From HXMU1420-13 sp965229525 (GTDB taxonomy: Bacteria; Bacteroidota; Rhodothermia; Balneolales; Balneolaceae): DNA of 64,000 nucleotides. The notes under the pieces are model-generated. The model worked only from the letters and a program-made list of their open reading frames with translations. It did not search any database and had not been told where the DNA came from. Position 1 is the first letter of the stretch. Each line of letters starts with the position of its first letter. Position numbers and translations under genes: made by a program. Of the stretch, positions 27,288-34,118 are shown piece by piece. The stretch spans positions 2,976,001-3,040,000 of the forward strand of contig OZ245886.1 of assembly GCA_965229525.1 (NCBI GenBank), in the 5' to 3' direction.

Positions 27288-27395
27288 CTATAACGACCCC
27301 GCGTTTAAGCGGCCCCGGCACATAATTTAAGGTTTCGAAGCAAAGTAACATTCTCGGGCATTATGTGCGGGGTCCGCTTGAAACGCTTGTTATTT
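27288..27395 (-). other. attC site G (108 bp)
   Basis: Minus strand: R''/L'' AATAACAAGCGTTTCAAGCGG and L'/R' CCGCTTAAACGCGGGGTCGTTATAG. The central part, including the palindromic GCACATAAT and ATTATGTGC, matches attC I almost fully, so these two form a 108-bp class. It lies 9 bp after the HTH antitoxin stop codon. Confidence 0.92.
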
Positions 27396-27404
27396 GCCAA
27401 AAAG

Positions 27405-27692
27405 TTAAGATAAAGACTCTAAAATTGCTTTAGGACGCTTTTCCGCAATCTTCAAAAGAACTTTTGCTGGCCCCTGTGGCTTTCTTCTTCCTTGTTCCCA
27501 ATTTCGAAGAGTACCTACACTGATTCCGAGCAATGAAGAGAATTCTTGTTGTGTCATTTCATACTTTTCCCTTATCGCTGTTACATCTGGGTCACTGATC
27601 ACAGCGTACCTAGATGGTTTACTTTTACCTTTACGAATGTCGCCTGCTTGTTTTACGCTTTTTACTAATTCGCTAAAAAGTTCATTATTCAT
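27405..27692 (-). CDS. HTH antitoxin (HigA/XRE type) in a cassette
   Basis: 95 residues with a Cro/C1-type helix-turn-helix at about 40-80 (TAIREKYEMTQQEFSSLLG, SVGTLRNWEQGRR), as in HigA and in partners of RelE-like toxins. It overlaps the upstream toxin gene by 4 bp (ATGA). The order is toxin then antitoxin, as in higBA. It should bind the toxin and repress the module. Confidence 0.88.
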   Translation of the reverse strand: MNNELFSELVKSVKQAGDIRKGKSKPSRYAVISDPDVTAIREKYEMTQQEFSSLLGISVGTLRNWEQGRRKPQGPAKVLLKIAEKRPKAILESLS

Positions 27693-28006
27693 TTTAACTG
27701 TTCCTCAACAAGTTGTTTTAATTGCTTCAATTGATCTGTAGTAAGATCGTCCGATTTGTTTTTTGGGTATGCGTAGAGCATATAAATTTGCTCATCATCA
27801 GTGAAATAATAGTAAATCACCCGGATGCCACCTCTTTTTCCACGACCTGACCCAGACCATCTCAGTTTGCGTATCCCACCACTCCCTTTGATAATCTCAC
27901 CAGATTCAGGGCGGATTGACAGCTGCAACTGAAGCAAATGGTACTGCGTATCTGAAATAAGCTTTTGGATCAGCTTTGTAAAAATGGGTGTTTCAAAAAA
28001 CTCCAT
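27689..28006 (-). CDS. HigB/RelE-type toxin in a cassette
   Basis: 105 residues of the RelE superfamily subgroup found upstream of XRE antitoxins: GSGGIRKLRWSGSGRGKRGG carries the basic loop, followed by the central strand pair IRVIYYYFTDDEQIYMLYAY and the C-terminal helix. Expected ribosome-dependent mRNA cleavage. About 100 bp separate it from attC F, room for its own promoter. Confidence 0.87.
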   Translation of the reverse strand: MEFFETPIFTKLIQKLISDTQYHLLQLQLSIRPESGEIIKGSGGIRKLRWSGSGRGKRGGIRVIYYYFTDDEQIYMLYAYPKNKSDDLTTDQLKQLKQLVEEQLK

Positions 28007-28106
28007 CGATAACGGTTATTTTTAAAGAAAAGTACGCCAATGACGCACTAACTGCAACTTTATATGACATGCGACTTTAAATAAAAGCTTTACGAAAGGA
28101 GCAGGC

Positions 28107-28230
28107 AAATAACGACCCGGCGTTTAAGCGGCGCAGGTTCTCGTTTTTAGTTGAAGTAACGGATTAATTTTATTGCCCACAAACTTAAGTGCGAACCCTG
28201 TCTGCGTCCGACTTGAAACGCTTGTTAGCT
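28107..28230 (-). other. attC site F (124 bp)
   Basis: Minus strand: R''/L'' AGCTAACAAGCGTTTCAAG and L'/R' CCGCTTAAACGCCGGGTCGTTATTT. The centre, with paired AGGTTCTCG and GCGAACCCTG on the plus strand, is unlike those of the other sites, so this cassette came from a different source. It lies 6 bp after the lipoprotein gene's stop codon. Confidence 0.9.
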
Positions 28231-28236
28231 GTATTT

Positions 28237-28908
28237 TTATTTTCGATAAAGCTTTGAGTAATCATTTAAGTGATTCAGGTTGTTCTTTAAACCACCATTA
28301 ATTACATCACTTTTGTGATAATAATTTATATGTCCCAAAGTATCTCTGGCACTTAGTGGGTTTTCAGCAAGCCAAGACATCAAATCAGTTTCTATAACTA
28401 AGTTTTCTCTCGACCACTCTGAAAATAGAATTTGATTGAAGTTTTCATATTCAGTTAAATCTGTAATGAAATAAATAACTTCAGTTGTGTCAGATAAATG
28501 CGATTCAATCTTTTCTACAAATAACTGATAATCAATTTCAGAAAGGGCAATTAACGCATACAATTTGCCGGGTCTATCTCCACGATTCAAAAGATCAAGG
28601 AAAATTTCTTTTCGATCTTGTTGGTTCATCAGTGCTTGGTAATATATCGCATTCAAATTTGGACCAGGACCACAACAGTCTGCAAAAAGATTGGTGTTCA
28701 AGAGAGCCTTGAAAGCTAAATCTGGATAATCATTGTAAGGCGTTTTGATCGGAATCTCTTCTTCTGGAAAAATGATAATTCCTTCACCGCTTAAATCAAA
28801 ACTCTCAATTTCCTCTTTTGAAAACTTCTCAATCTGTTCATGCCATCTCATTTCTTGGCAGCTCTGTAAAAACACAAAAAGTAAAATTGCCCAGAGATAA
28901 TTATACAT
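28237..28908 (-). CDS. Cassette-borne predicted lipoprotein
   Basis: 223 residues with a lipoprotein signal (hydrophobic 4-14, FLQSC with Cys17). The middle contains RPGKLYALIALSEID, which looks like a HEAT-type helical repeat, and a CCGPGPNLNA segment. No function recognised. It starts about 10 bases from the recombination point of attC E with no Shine-Dalgarno. Confidence 0.65.
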   Translation of the reverse strand: MYNYLWAILLFVFLQSCQEMRWHEQIEKFSKEEIESFDLSGEGIIIFPEEEIPIKTPYNDYPDLAFKALLNTNLFADCCGPGPNLNAIYYQALMNQQDRKEIFLDLLNRGDRPGKLYALIALSEIDYQLFVEKIESHLSDTTEVIYFITDLTEYENFNQILFSEWSRENLVIETDLMSWLAENPLSARDTLGHINYYHKSDVINGGLKNNLNHLNDYSKLYRK

Positions 28909-28917
28909 GGTTAATAC

Positions 28918-29007
28918 AGCTAACGACCCGGCGTTTAAGCGGCGAGCCTGAGGTTTGAAATTAAAGACCCGAACCGCGTTCGAGTCCGCTTGAAACGCTT
29001 GTTATAC
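28918..29007 (-). other. attC site E (90 bp)
   Basis: Minus strand: GTATAACAAGCGTTTCAAGC ... GCTTAAACGCCGGGTCGTTAGCT. The central palindromic arms GGACTCGAAC and GAGCCTGAGG recall sites A and B (90-bp class). It follows the 95-residue unknown gene by about 13 bp. Confidence 0.92.
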
Positions 29008-29020
29008 GCGATTATTGAGT

Positions 29021-29308
29021 TTAAGGAATCCATCTCTCGTTTAAATAATTTTGGAAATTTTTAGTTAACCATTCTTTTAATTTATATGGGGAATTTAAAT
29101 TTGTATTTGAAGGCGTTTTCCAATCAGTATGGTATAAAAGTTCATTTACTTCGTTAAAAAATTTCCAATCGTAATTAGTTAAAGAGATAGAGTTATCTGG
29201 TATGTCGGCATAGTAAAAATGATAATTTTCCCAGAACGTTTTTACATCAAGATTTGAATCTAAAAAGGTTTCAATAGCTTTAATCAAAACTTCTTTATCA
29301 TTTTTCAT
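29021..29308 (-). CDS. Cassette-borne small acidic protein, unknown function
   Basis: 95 residues, rich in Asn, Asp, Leu, Trp and Tyr (LTNYDWKFFNEVNELLYHTDW), probably helical and soluble, with no signal or membrane segment. Its size and make-up resemble many orphan cassette proteins and small immunity-like proteins, but I recognise no family. It starts 14 bases from attC D's recombination point. Confidence 0.6.
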   Translation of the reverse strand: MKNDKEVLIKAIETFLDSNLDVKTFWENYHFYYADIPDNSISLTNYDWKFFNEVNELLYHTDWKTPSNTNLNSPYKLKEWLTKNFQNYLNERWIP

Positions 29309-29321
29309 AATTGTAGAAAGC

Positions 29322-29447
29322 GTATAACGACCTAGCGTTTAAGCGGCGAGCCGTGGTTGATTTAAATTAATGGCGCGTAGCCAAGTTCGCCTGCCCCGCT
29401 GTTCCCAAAGGAACGGGCGGGGAGTCCGCTTGAAACGCTTGTTATGT
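29322..29447 (-). other. attC site D (126 bp)
   Basis: Minus strand: ACATAACAAGCGTTTCAAGC ... GCTTAAACGCTAGGTCGTTATAC. Practically identical to attC C over more than 100 bp. The centre holds a GC-rich hairpin (CCCCGC...GGAACGGGCGGGG on the plus strand). The only differences from C are the R' flank and two bases near L'. Confidence 0.92.
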
Positions 29448-29459
29448 GTAATTTTACGT

Positions 29460-29729
29460 TTAGATATAGTGCACATTACAGTTTTCACGAAAAATTACAT
29501 AGCAATGGTGGCAGACTAACTTGGCCTCTAATTTTTCAGAAGAAATGTCATTCCATTCACCTTCCTTCAAAAAATCTTGATGGCATTCTTCACACCACGA
29601 ATCTGGCCAAGGATCATCTTTTGTTGGTTCAACAGAAAACCAACTTTTATTTTCTGTACCAACTAAGTGTTTACAAACAAAAGCCTCGAAAGCTTCACCA
29701 TGTGTATGACAATGAATTTTAGCTGACAT
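29460..29729 (-). CDS. Cassette-borne Cys/His-rich small protein (probable zinc binding)
   Basis: 89 residues with ordered Cys and His pairs: CHTHG (7-11), FVCKHL (17-22), WCEECHQDF (about 45-53) and LVCHHCY (about 71-77). This spacing suggests one or two zinc sites. The pattern 'WPDSWCEEC...GEWN...LVCHHCY' is one I associate with a widespread family of uncharacterised small proteins. It starts about 10 bases from the recombination point of attC C, with no Shine-Dalgarno. Confidence 0.75.
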   Translation of the reverse strand: MSAKIHCHTHGEAFEAFVCKHLVGTENKSWFSVEPTKDDPWPDSWCEECHQDFLKEGEWNDISSEKLEAKLVCHHCYVIFRENCNVHYI

Positions 29730-29738
29730 TTTGATTAC

Positions 29739-29864
29739 ACATAACGACCCCGCGTTTAAGCGGCGAGCCGTGGTTGATTTAAATTAATGGCGCGTAGCCA
29801 AGTTCGCCTGCCCCGCTGTTCCCAAAGGAACGGGCGGGGAGTCCGCTTGAAACGCTTGTTATGT
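29739..29864 (-). other. attC site C (126 bp)
   Basis: Minus strand: ACATAACAAGCGTTTCAAGC ... GCTTAAACGCGGGGTCGTTATGT. Same 126-bp class as D, with identical centre. Directly abuts the stop codon of the membrane-protein gene at 29865. Confidence 0.93.
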
Positions 29865-30377
29865 TTACGATTTAAAGGAACCAAAACAAGGAATATTTAG
29901 AGTCCCAGATAGTACAGTTTTAATATTGTTGGTGAATTCTGAACTTGGAATACCAACATCAAAAGTCTTTCCTTTCTTTAATTTTAATTCGAGAACTGTT
30001 ATCAAAGAATTATTCATTTCAAGGTCTTTGAAACGATAGCTCTCGATTTCATCAATCTTAATGCTATCCCTTATGTCCTTGTAGCTTACCTTCAACTCAT
30101 ATTTCGAAATATATGAATTGGCTTGACTGAACTTGCGAACTAATTGCTCTAGTAATATCAACCCAACTGAAAATAAAGCAGCGAAAACAACCATCTCTAA
30201 GGTGTTAAATCTTGGATTTTCAGAAAGGAAGTAAAGAATTAGCCAGCAAACAAAAATTAATAAAAATGACTTTGTTGCAAGTTTCCAATTCATGGTAGAA
30301 AAGCGAAAGTGGTACGAATTCCATTCATTAGGGACATCCCATTCAAGAAGGATATGTTTTTTAAAGAATGAACTCAT
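29865..30377 (-). CDS. Cassette-borne two-helix membrane protein (PH-like tail), unknown function
   Basis: 170 residues. Two membrane helices at about 33-50 and 57-77, then a soluble C-terminal part with alternating strands (YELKVSYKDIRDSIKIDEIESYRF, LELKLKKGKTFDVGIP). This resembles bacterial PH-like or YcxB-like membrane-anchored domains, but I cannot assign it firmly. It starts 8 bases from the recombination end of attC B, so it depends on an external promoter or is translated without a leader signal. Confidence 0.6.
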   Translation of the reverse strand: MSSFFKKHILLEWDVPNEWNSYHFRFSTMNWKLATKSFLLIFVCWLILYFLSENPRFNTLEMVVFAALFSVGLILLEQLVRKFSQANSYISKYELKVSYKDIRDSIKIDEIESYRFKDLEMNNSLITVLELKLKKGKTFDVGIPSSEFTNNIKTVLSGTLNIPCFGSFKS

Positions 30378-30384
30378 AAAGTGA

Positions 30385-30474
30385 ACATAACGACCCGGCG
30401 TTTAAGCGGCGAGTCTGGGGATTAAAATTAAAGACCCGAACCGTGTTCGAGTCCGCTTGAAACGCTTGTTATTT
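30385..30474 (-). other. attC site B (90 bp)
   Basis: Minus strand: AAATAACAAGCGTTTCAAGC ... GCTTAAACGCCGGGTCGTTATGT. Centre nearly identical to attC A. Its R'' box contains the stop codon of the cassette gene at 30469. Confidence 0.93.
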
Positions 30475-30771
30475 GACCCATTCATTTGCTTCTACAATTC
30501 TAAAATTTCCGTCAAGTTTTGGTATTGAATTAGTAATCCTTTCGAATGATTCTTGGTCTAAGGCATCAATTTGATCGTCTGTGAGTTTTGAGAAATGCCA
30601 GGCTCTATTTAAATGATCGTATAAATGCGAGAGACCTACTTGATATGAGAGCTTACCATCTGCATCATAATCTCCATTTACAATTTCCTCAAGTAAAGTT
30701 TCAATATGATCCTTTAGCTCAGTAAGCTCGGAAATTGCTGCTAATTGGTTCATATTTTTGGAGTAATTCAT
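30469..30771 (-). CDS. Cassette-borne small helical protein, unknown function
   Basis: 100 residues, acidic, mostly helical (ELKDHIETLLEEIVNG, LSYQVGLSHLYDHLNRAWHF). No signal or membrane helix. A second ATG at 30753 would shorten it by 6 residues. It is the first cassette with a convincing gene after the integrase. Its stop overlaps attC B. Function not recognised. Confidence 0.6.
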   Translation of the reverse strand: MNYSKNMNQLAAISELTELKDHIETLLEEIVNGDYDADGKLSYQVGLSHLYDHLNRAWHFSKLTDDQIDALDQESFERITNSIPKLDGNFRIVEANEWVK

Positions 30772-30783
30772 TTCTAATTGGGC

Positions 30784-30873
30784 AAATAACGACTCGGCGT
30801 TTAAGCGGCGAGTCTGGGGATTAAAATTAAAGACCCGAATCGCATCCGAGTCCGCTTGTAACGCTTGTTATGA
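30784..30873 (-). other. attC site A (90 bp), nearest the integrase
   Basis: Minus strand: TCATAACAAGCGTTACAAGC ... GCTTAAACGCCGAGTCGTTATTT. Same 90-bp class as B and E. In cassette order an attC closes the cassette before it, so a cassette should lie between this site and attI. Confidence 0.9.
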
Positions 30874-31373
30874 GTGAGCTGACTCACGCACAAGCTGCCC
30901 CTAAATGTGGAAAAAGCAGTACACTAAAGCAAACCCGAATATGTAAATGCCCGGGCAGGCGCTACCGGAAACGCCGAGTAGGAGCCAGGCAACAACGCCC
31001 CGAGCGCTGCATGATTTTTGGAATGCAACGATGCTACTACCAGCCTAAATGCTATAAAAACTACGAGCGCGGATTACCAGCGAAAAAGGGGTGACCACAA
31101 CCAACGATTCGGTGCTACTTAGCAGGAATTGAGAAAGCAAGTACCCAAAAGCGAAACGCCAAAAAAAGAAAAGCCTGACCGGACTTATAACATATTATTT
31201 AGCGAACTGCAGAAGTTGGATATTGTTCGGATAATAAATTGAATTCATCATCCACCTAATCCTAAGCCCTGAATGAAATAATTAGCCGAAAAAAAGTTCG
31301 CCTAATTATTTTGTAAGGACTTCCCCGCAATTCGGTCATACAATATAGAGCTATTAATATTAGAATCAACAGT
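30874..31373. other. Integron leader: presumed attI, cassette promoter and a gene-less first cassette
   Basis: About 500 bp between attC A and intI. No cassette-sense reading frame of useful length exists. A 74-codon plus-strand frame (30870-31094, basic and Cys-rich) runs antisense to the array and I do not trust it. The part 30940-31100 is more GC-rich than its surroundings. A core-like TTATAAC (31185-31191, plus strand) resembles the ataac ends of the attC R' boxes and is my best but weak guess for the attI crossover. Classic integrons place attI and the Pc promoter here. Confidence 0.4.
31276..31311. repeat. Inverted repeat upstream of intI
   Basis: AAATAATTAGCCGAA and TTCGCCTAATTATTT pair over 15 bp with one mismatch and a 6-base spacer, about 60 bp before the intI start. 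It may be an operator for intI, a hairpin in its leader, or an accessory integrase-binding site of attI. Confidence 0.5.
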
Positions 31374-32342
31374 ATGGCAGCGAGTAAATTATTAACTCAC
31401 GTACGAAGAGAAATTCGGAGAAGGAATTACAGTTATAAAACCGAACAGGCCTACATCGGATGGATCAAGCGATATATTTATTTTCATAATACAACGCACC
31501 CAGCCGAAATGGGAGCCCCCGAAGTAGAGCAGTTTCTGAACTACCTGGCTAACGAGGCTAACGTCGCATCTGCTACTCAAAACCAGGCCTTATCAGCACT
31601 TGTGTTCCTATATAAACAGGTGTTGGAGCTTCCCGCTTTAAAACTTTCGGGTCTTGAACGAGCTCGGAAACCAGTTCGGGTTCCAGTGGTATTATCCCAA
31701 AACGAAGTCCTGCAGATTCTTTCTCACACAACAGGAATTGCTCATCTTATGGTGGGTTTAATGTACGGCAGTGGTATGCGAATTTCGGAAGACTTGCGTC
31801 TTCGTATAGCCGATGTGGATTTCGAGCAGCATTATGTGCTGGTTAGGTCAGGAAAAGGCTTAAAGGATCGGCGGGTTATGCTCCCCTTGTCTTGCGTTGA
31901 TGCGATGAAAGGTCAGATCTGGAAAGCAACCCAACAACATCGCCTTGATCTGCATGACGGCCATGGGGAAGCGTTACTCCCAAAAGCGCTGTCACGTAAA
32001 TATCCTAATGAAGGCAAAGAACTGGGGTGGCAGTATGTGTTTTTTTCCAACCGATTGACTACAGATCCAAGAAGCGGTTTAATACACCGACATCACCTTT
32101 CTGATAGATATGTTCAGAAATCATTGAAAAAGGCAGTTTCGAAAACAAACATTCGCAAAAAAGTAAGTGCCCATACGTTTCGACATAGTTTCGCGACCGA
32201 AATGCTGCAATCGGGGTATGATATTCGAACAGTGCAAGAACTTTTGGGGCATACCAATGTTAAAACAACCATGATCTATACTCATGTGATTAATAAGGAA
32301 GGAAATTTTCTGAAAAGCCCCCTGGATATCCTTATCAAATAA
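31374..32342 (+). CDS. intI: Integron integrase (tyrosine recombinase with the IntI-specific insert)
   Basis: 322 residues, the normal IntI length. N-terminal SAM-like core-binding domain (about 5-85, RRRNYSYKTEQAYIGWIKRY) and catalytic domain with R136 (YGSGMRISE), K161 (SGKGLKDR), H267 and R270 (HTFRHSFAT), H293 (LLGHTNV) and Y302 (TMIYTHV). Between K and H boxes it has the extra helix insert diagnostic of IntI, ALSRKYPNEGKELGWQYVF (205-223). It is divergent from the cassette array, the standard layout. It should fold bottom strands of attC sites and recombine them with attI. All catalytic residues are present, so it may be active. Confidence 0.95.
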   Translation: MAASKLLTHVRREIRRRNYSYKTEQAYIGWIKRYIYFHNTTHPAEMGAPEVEQFLNYLANEANVASATQNQALSALVFLYKQVLELPALKLSGLERARKPVRVPVVLSQNEVLQILSHTTGIAHLMVGLMYGSGMRISEDLRLRIADVDFEQHYVLVRSGKGLKDRRVMLPLSCVDAMKGQIWKATQQHRLDLHDGHGEALLPKALSRKYPNEGKELGWQYVFFSNRLTTDPRSGLIHRHHLSDRYVQKSLKKAVSKTNIRKKVSAHTFRHSFATEMLQSGYDIRTVQELLGHTNVKTTMIYTHVINKEGNFLKSPLDILIK

Positions 32343-32462
32343 ATGGAATTCCTCTTCTCTAGTTAGAGTAAACCATGGGTGATCAATTCATTGTCATCCC
32401 ATTTAGGCAAGTCGGTGTTCGTTGGTTTAAACACAACCCGGATTTCGAATTTCATGAGCATT

Positions 32463-33047
32463 TTACTCCTCCAGCATTCCCGCTCTTCGATAAAATAAGG
32501 CCGACAATACCCATACTACTGAAAACATCATCGTGATTCTGAAAACTCCTGAGATAGAATATCCCGGGTTAAGTCCAAGGTGAATCATAGTTCCGGAAAA
32601 GGTGACAATAATGTGCGTTACAGCCGTTGAAAGCATTACCCGCGACATTCTTCCTGGTTCCAGCCTTGCTATATAACTCCCGAAAATTACCATCAACAAT
32701 ACCATACCAAAAAGTAGATTCAATGGATTTGACTCGTTCCCAATAATTCCCACCGCACCATTCACCCAAAGTATTGCTAAAGAAGCAAAAACGGCTAGTC
32801 CGGTAGCAATTTTATACGCGAAATTTTCTGTCTTTTTACTAATTAATTGAAAGGTAAACCCGGCTCCAAAAATTAACGTCCAGGCTAATCCAAAATCAAA
32901 GATCGACCAAACTACTTGGGCGGAAAATTGCATGGCAACTAATGGGATTGTAATCAAACCAAGACCCACTATTGCAGGTCCAAACGCGGATTCAATGATG
33001 TTCTTTGGTGAAAGGATTAGTGTGTTTAGTCTTTTTATAAGTTTCAT
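32463..33047 (-). CDS. Six-helix membrane protein of unknown function
   Basis: 194 residues with about six hydrophobic helices (25-43, 48-66, 80-98, 107-127, 135-157, 168-188) and no catalytic motif. It has a short cytoplasmic N-terminus (LIKRLNTLILSPKNIIESA) and a basic C-terminal loop (YRRAG). It lies downstream of, and in the same direction as, the winged-helix regulator pair at 33.1-34.0 kb, from which it is 75 bp away. The 120 bp to intI contains nothing I can name. Confidence 0.65.
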   Translation of the reverse strand: MKLIKRLNTLILSPKNIIESAFGPAIVGLGLITIPLVAMQFSAQVVWSIFDFGLAWTLIFGAGFTFQLISKKTENFAYKIATGLAVFASLAILWVNGAVGIIGNESNPLNLLFGMVLLMVIFGSYIARLEPGRMSRVMLSTAVTHIIVTFSGTMIHLGLNPGYSISGVFRITMMFSVVWVLSALFYRRAGMLEE

Positions 33048-33122
33048 GTAGTTCTCCGTTCATGTGATTAAAATGGATGTTTTTACTTTGTAATACAAAG
33101 TGAATGGGCAAAAAAAATCCTG

Positions 33123-33422
33123 CTATTTTTGTGAGTTTATAATTTGTTCCAGTGCATTAAGGTGTAGCGTAAACGCCTCTTTTCCTTTTGGTGTGATTGA
33201 ATACTTTGTATTTGGTTTGCGGTCAACAAAGGATTTTCGAACTTCTATGAATTCTTCTTTTTCTAACTTTTTAAGGTGTGTAGCCAGGTTACCATCGGTT
33301 GTTTCCAGATATTCTTTAAGTGCGTTAAAATCGAGTGTTTCATTAACAGCCAGGCCAGACATAATGCCTAATCGTATGCGATTCTCAAATGCTTTATGTA
33401 AGTGAATTAAAGATGTCTTCAC
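33123..33422 (-). CDS. Winged-helix transcriptional regulator (MarR/ArsR-like)
   Basis: 99 residues: a winged HTH covering most of the protein (LGIMSGLAVNETLDFNALKEY, TTDGNLATHLKKLEKEEFIEV, wing FVDRKPNTKYSITPKGKEAF). It matches the small 'winged helix DNA-binding domain' regulators that sit next to membrane proteins. The start is a GTG one base beyond the stop of the upstream gene, so the two are co-translated. Confidence 0.87.
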   Translation of the reverse strand: MKTSLIHLHKAFENRIRLGIMSGLAVNETLDFNALKEYLETTDGNLATHLKKLEKEEFIEVRKSFVDRKPNTKYSITPKGKEAFTLHLNALEQIINSQK

Positions 33423-33423
33423 A

Positions 33424-34038
33424 TTAATTCCGTTCGTATTTCACATAAACATAAATGCCATAAACGATATGCATCACCCCAAAGCCAATCATCCAGATAA
33501 TCATACTGTAGGGGATCATTGCAATGCTGATTATCCCTAAAACGATTTGAATGATTCCCATAAATTTGAGTTCATCAAATGAGAACTTCCCCGCAATAAA
33601 TAGCGCCATACCATAAAAGATGAGGGTGATTGGAGCCATGAGCCCATACAGCATCTGACTGAAAAAAATGAGTACAATGATACCACCCGTTAGAAGGGGT
33701 ACAGCAATATGACCTAAAAGTCTACGAGTTGAAGCATTCCAAATTTTTTCACCTTCCTTCGCTGCTTTTCTAGATGAGAAACCAAGGGCAGTTCCGATGG
33801 CAAATACTAAGATGACAGCACCAGATAGCATCACATCCATGGGATTACCAGCCGAGTAGTCGTAATACACAGTATCAGGGTTAAACTCTAAGTGATAGAT
33901 CACAACTAGTGAACCTAAAATGGCAATTATTCCAGATACAATTCCGGCTAAGCCCGAAAGGAATAAAAATTTTGAGGACCGCTCCATCATAGAGCGAATC
34001 TCAGAAAGGTCTTGAATATGATCGGTTTTATCTTTCAT
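33424..34038 (-). CDS. Multi-pass membrane protein paired with a winged-helix regulator
   Basis: 204 residues with about six membrane helices (25-45, 65-82, 105-128, 130-147, 155-172, 175-195). No known motif. The pair 'DUF membrane protein plus winged-helix regulator' is common in Bacteroidota, and the regulator likely controls this small operon. The N-terminus is cytoplasmic and charged. Confidence 0.7.
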   Translation of the reverse strand: MKDKTDHIQDLSEIRSMMERSSKFLFLSGLAGIVSGIIAILGSLVVIYHLEFNPDTVYYDYSAGNPMDVMLSGAVILVFAIGTALGFSSRKAAKEGEKIWNASTRRLLGHIAVPLLTGGIIVLIFFSQMLYGLMAPITLIFYGMALFIAGKFSFDELKFMGIIQIVLGIISIAMIPYSMIIWMIGFGVMHIVYGIYVYVKYERN

Positions 34039-34118
34039 AGAAAAGTACTTTTAAATACAAAGTAAGTTTCTTTAAGAACCCAATCAACTAAATTTTGTTC
34101 CTAAAAAGGGTGGGTTAA

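Noticed and set aside
25849..30873. CRISPR array or REP elements as an explanation of the spaced repeats
   Set aside because: Repeats are 90-126 bp with imperfect dyad symmetry and complete genes between them; end boxes and a neighbouring IntI fit attC sites.
30870..31094. 74-codon plus-strand frame next to attC A
   Set aside because: Antisense to the array, starts inside the attC end, very basic with no family likeness; treated as chance.
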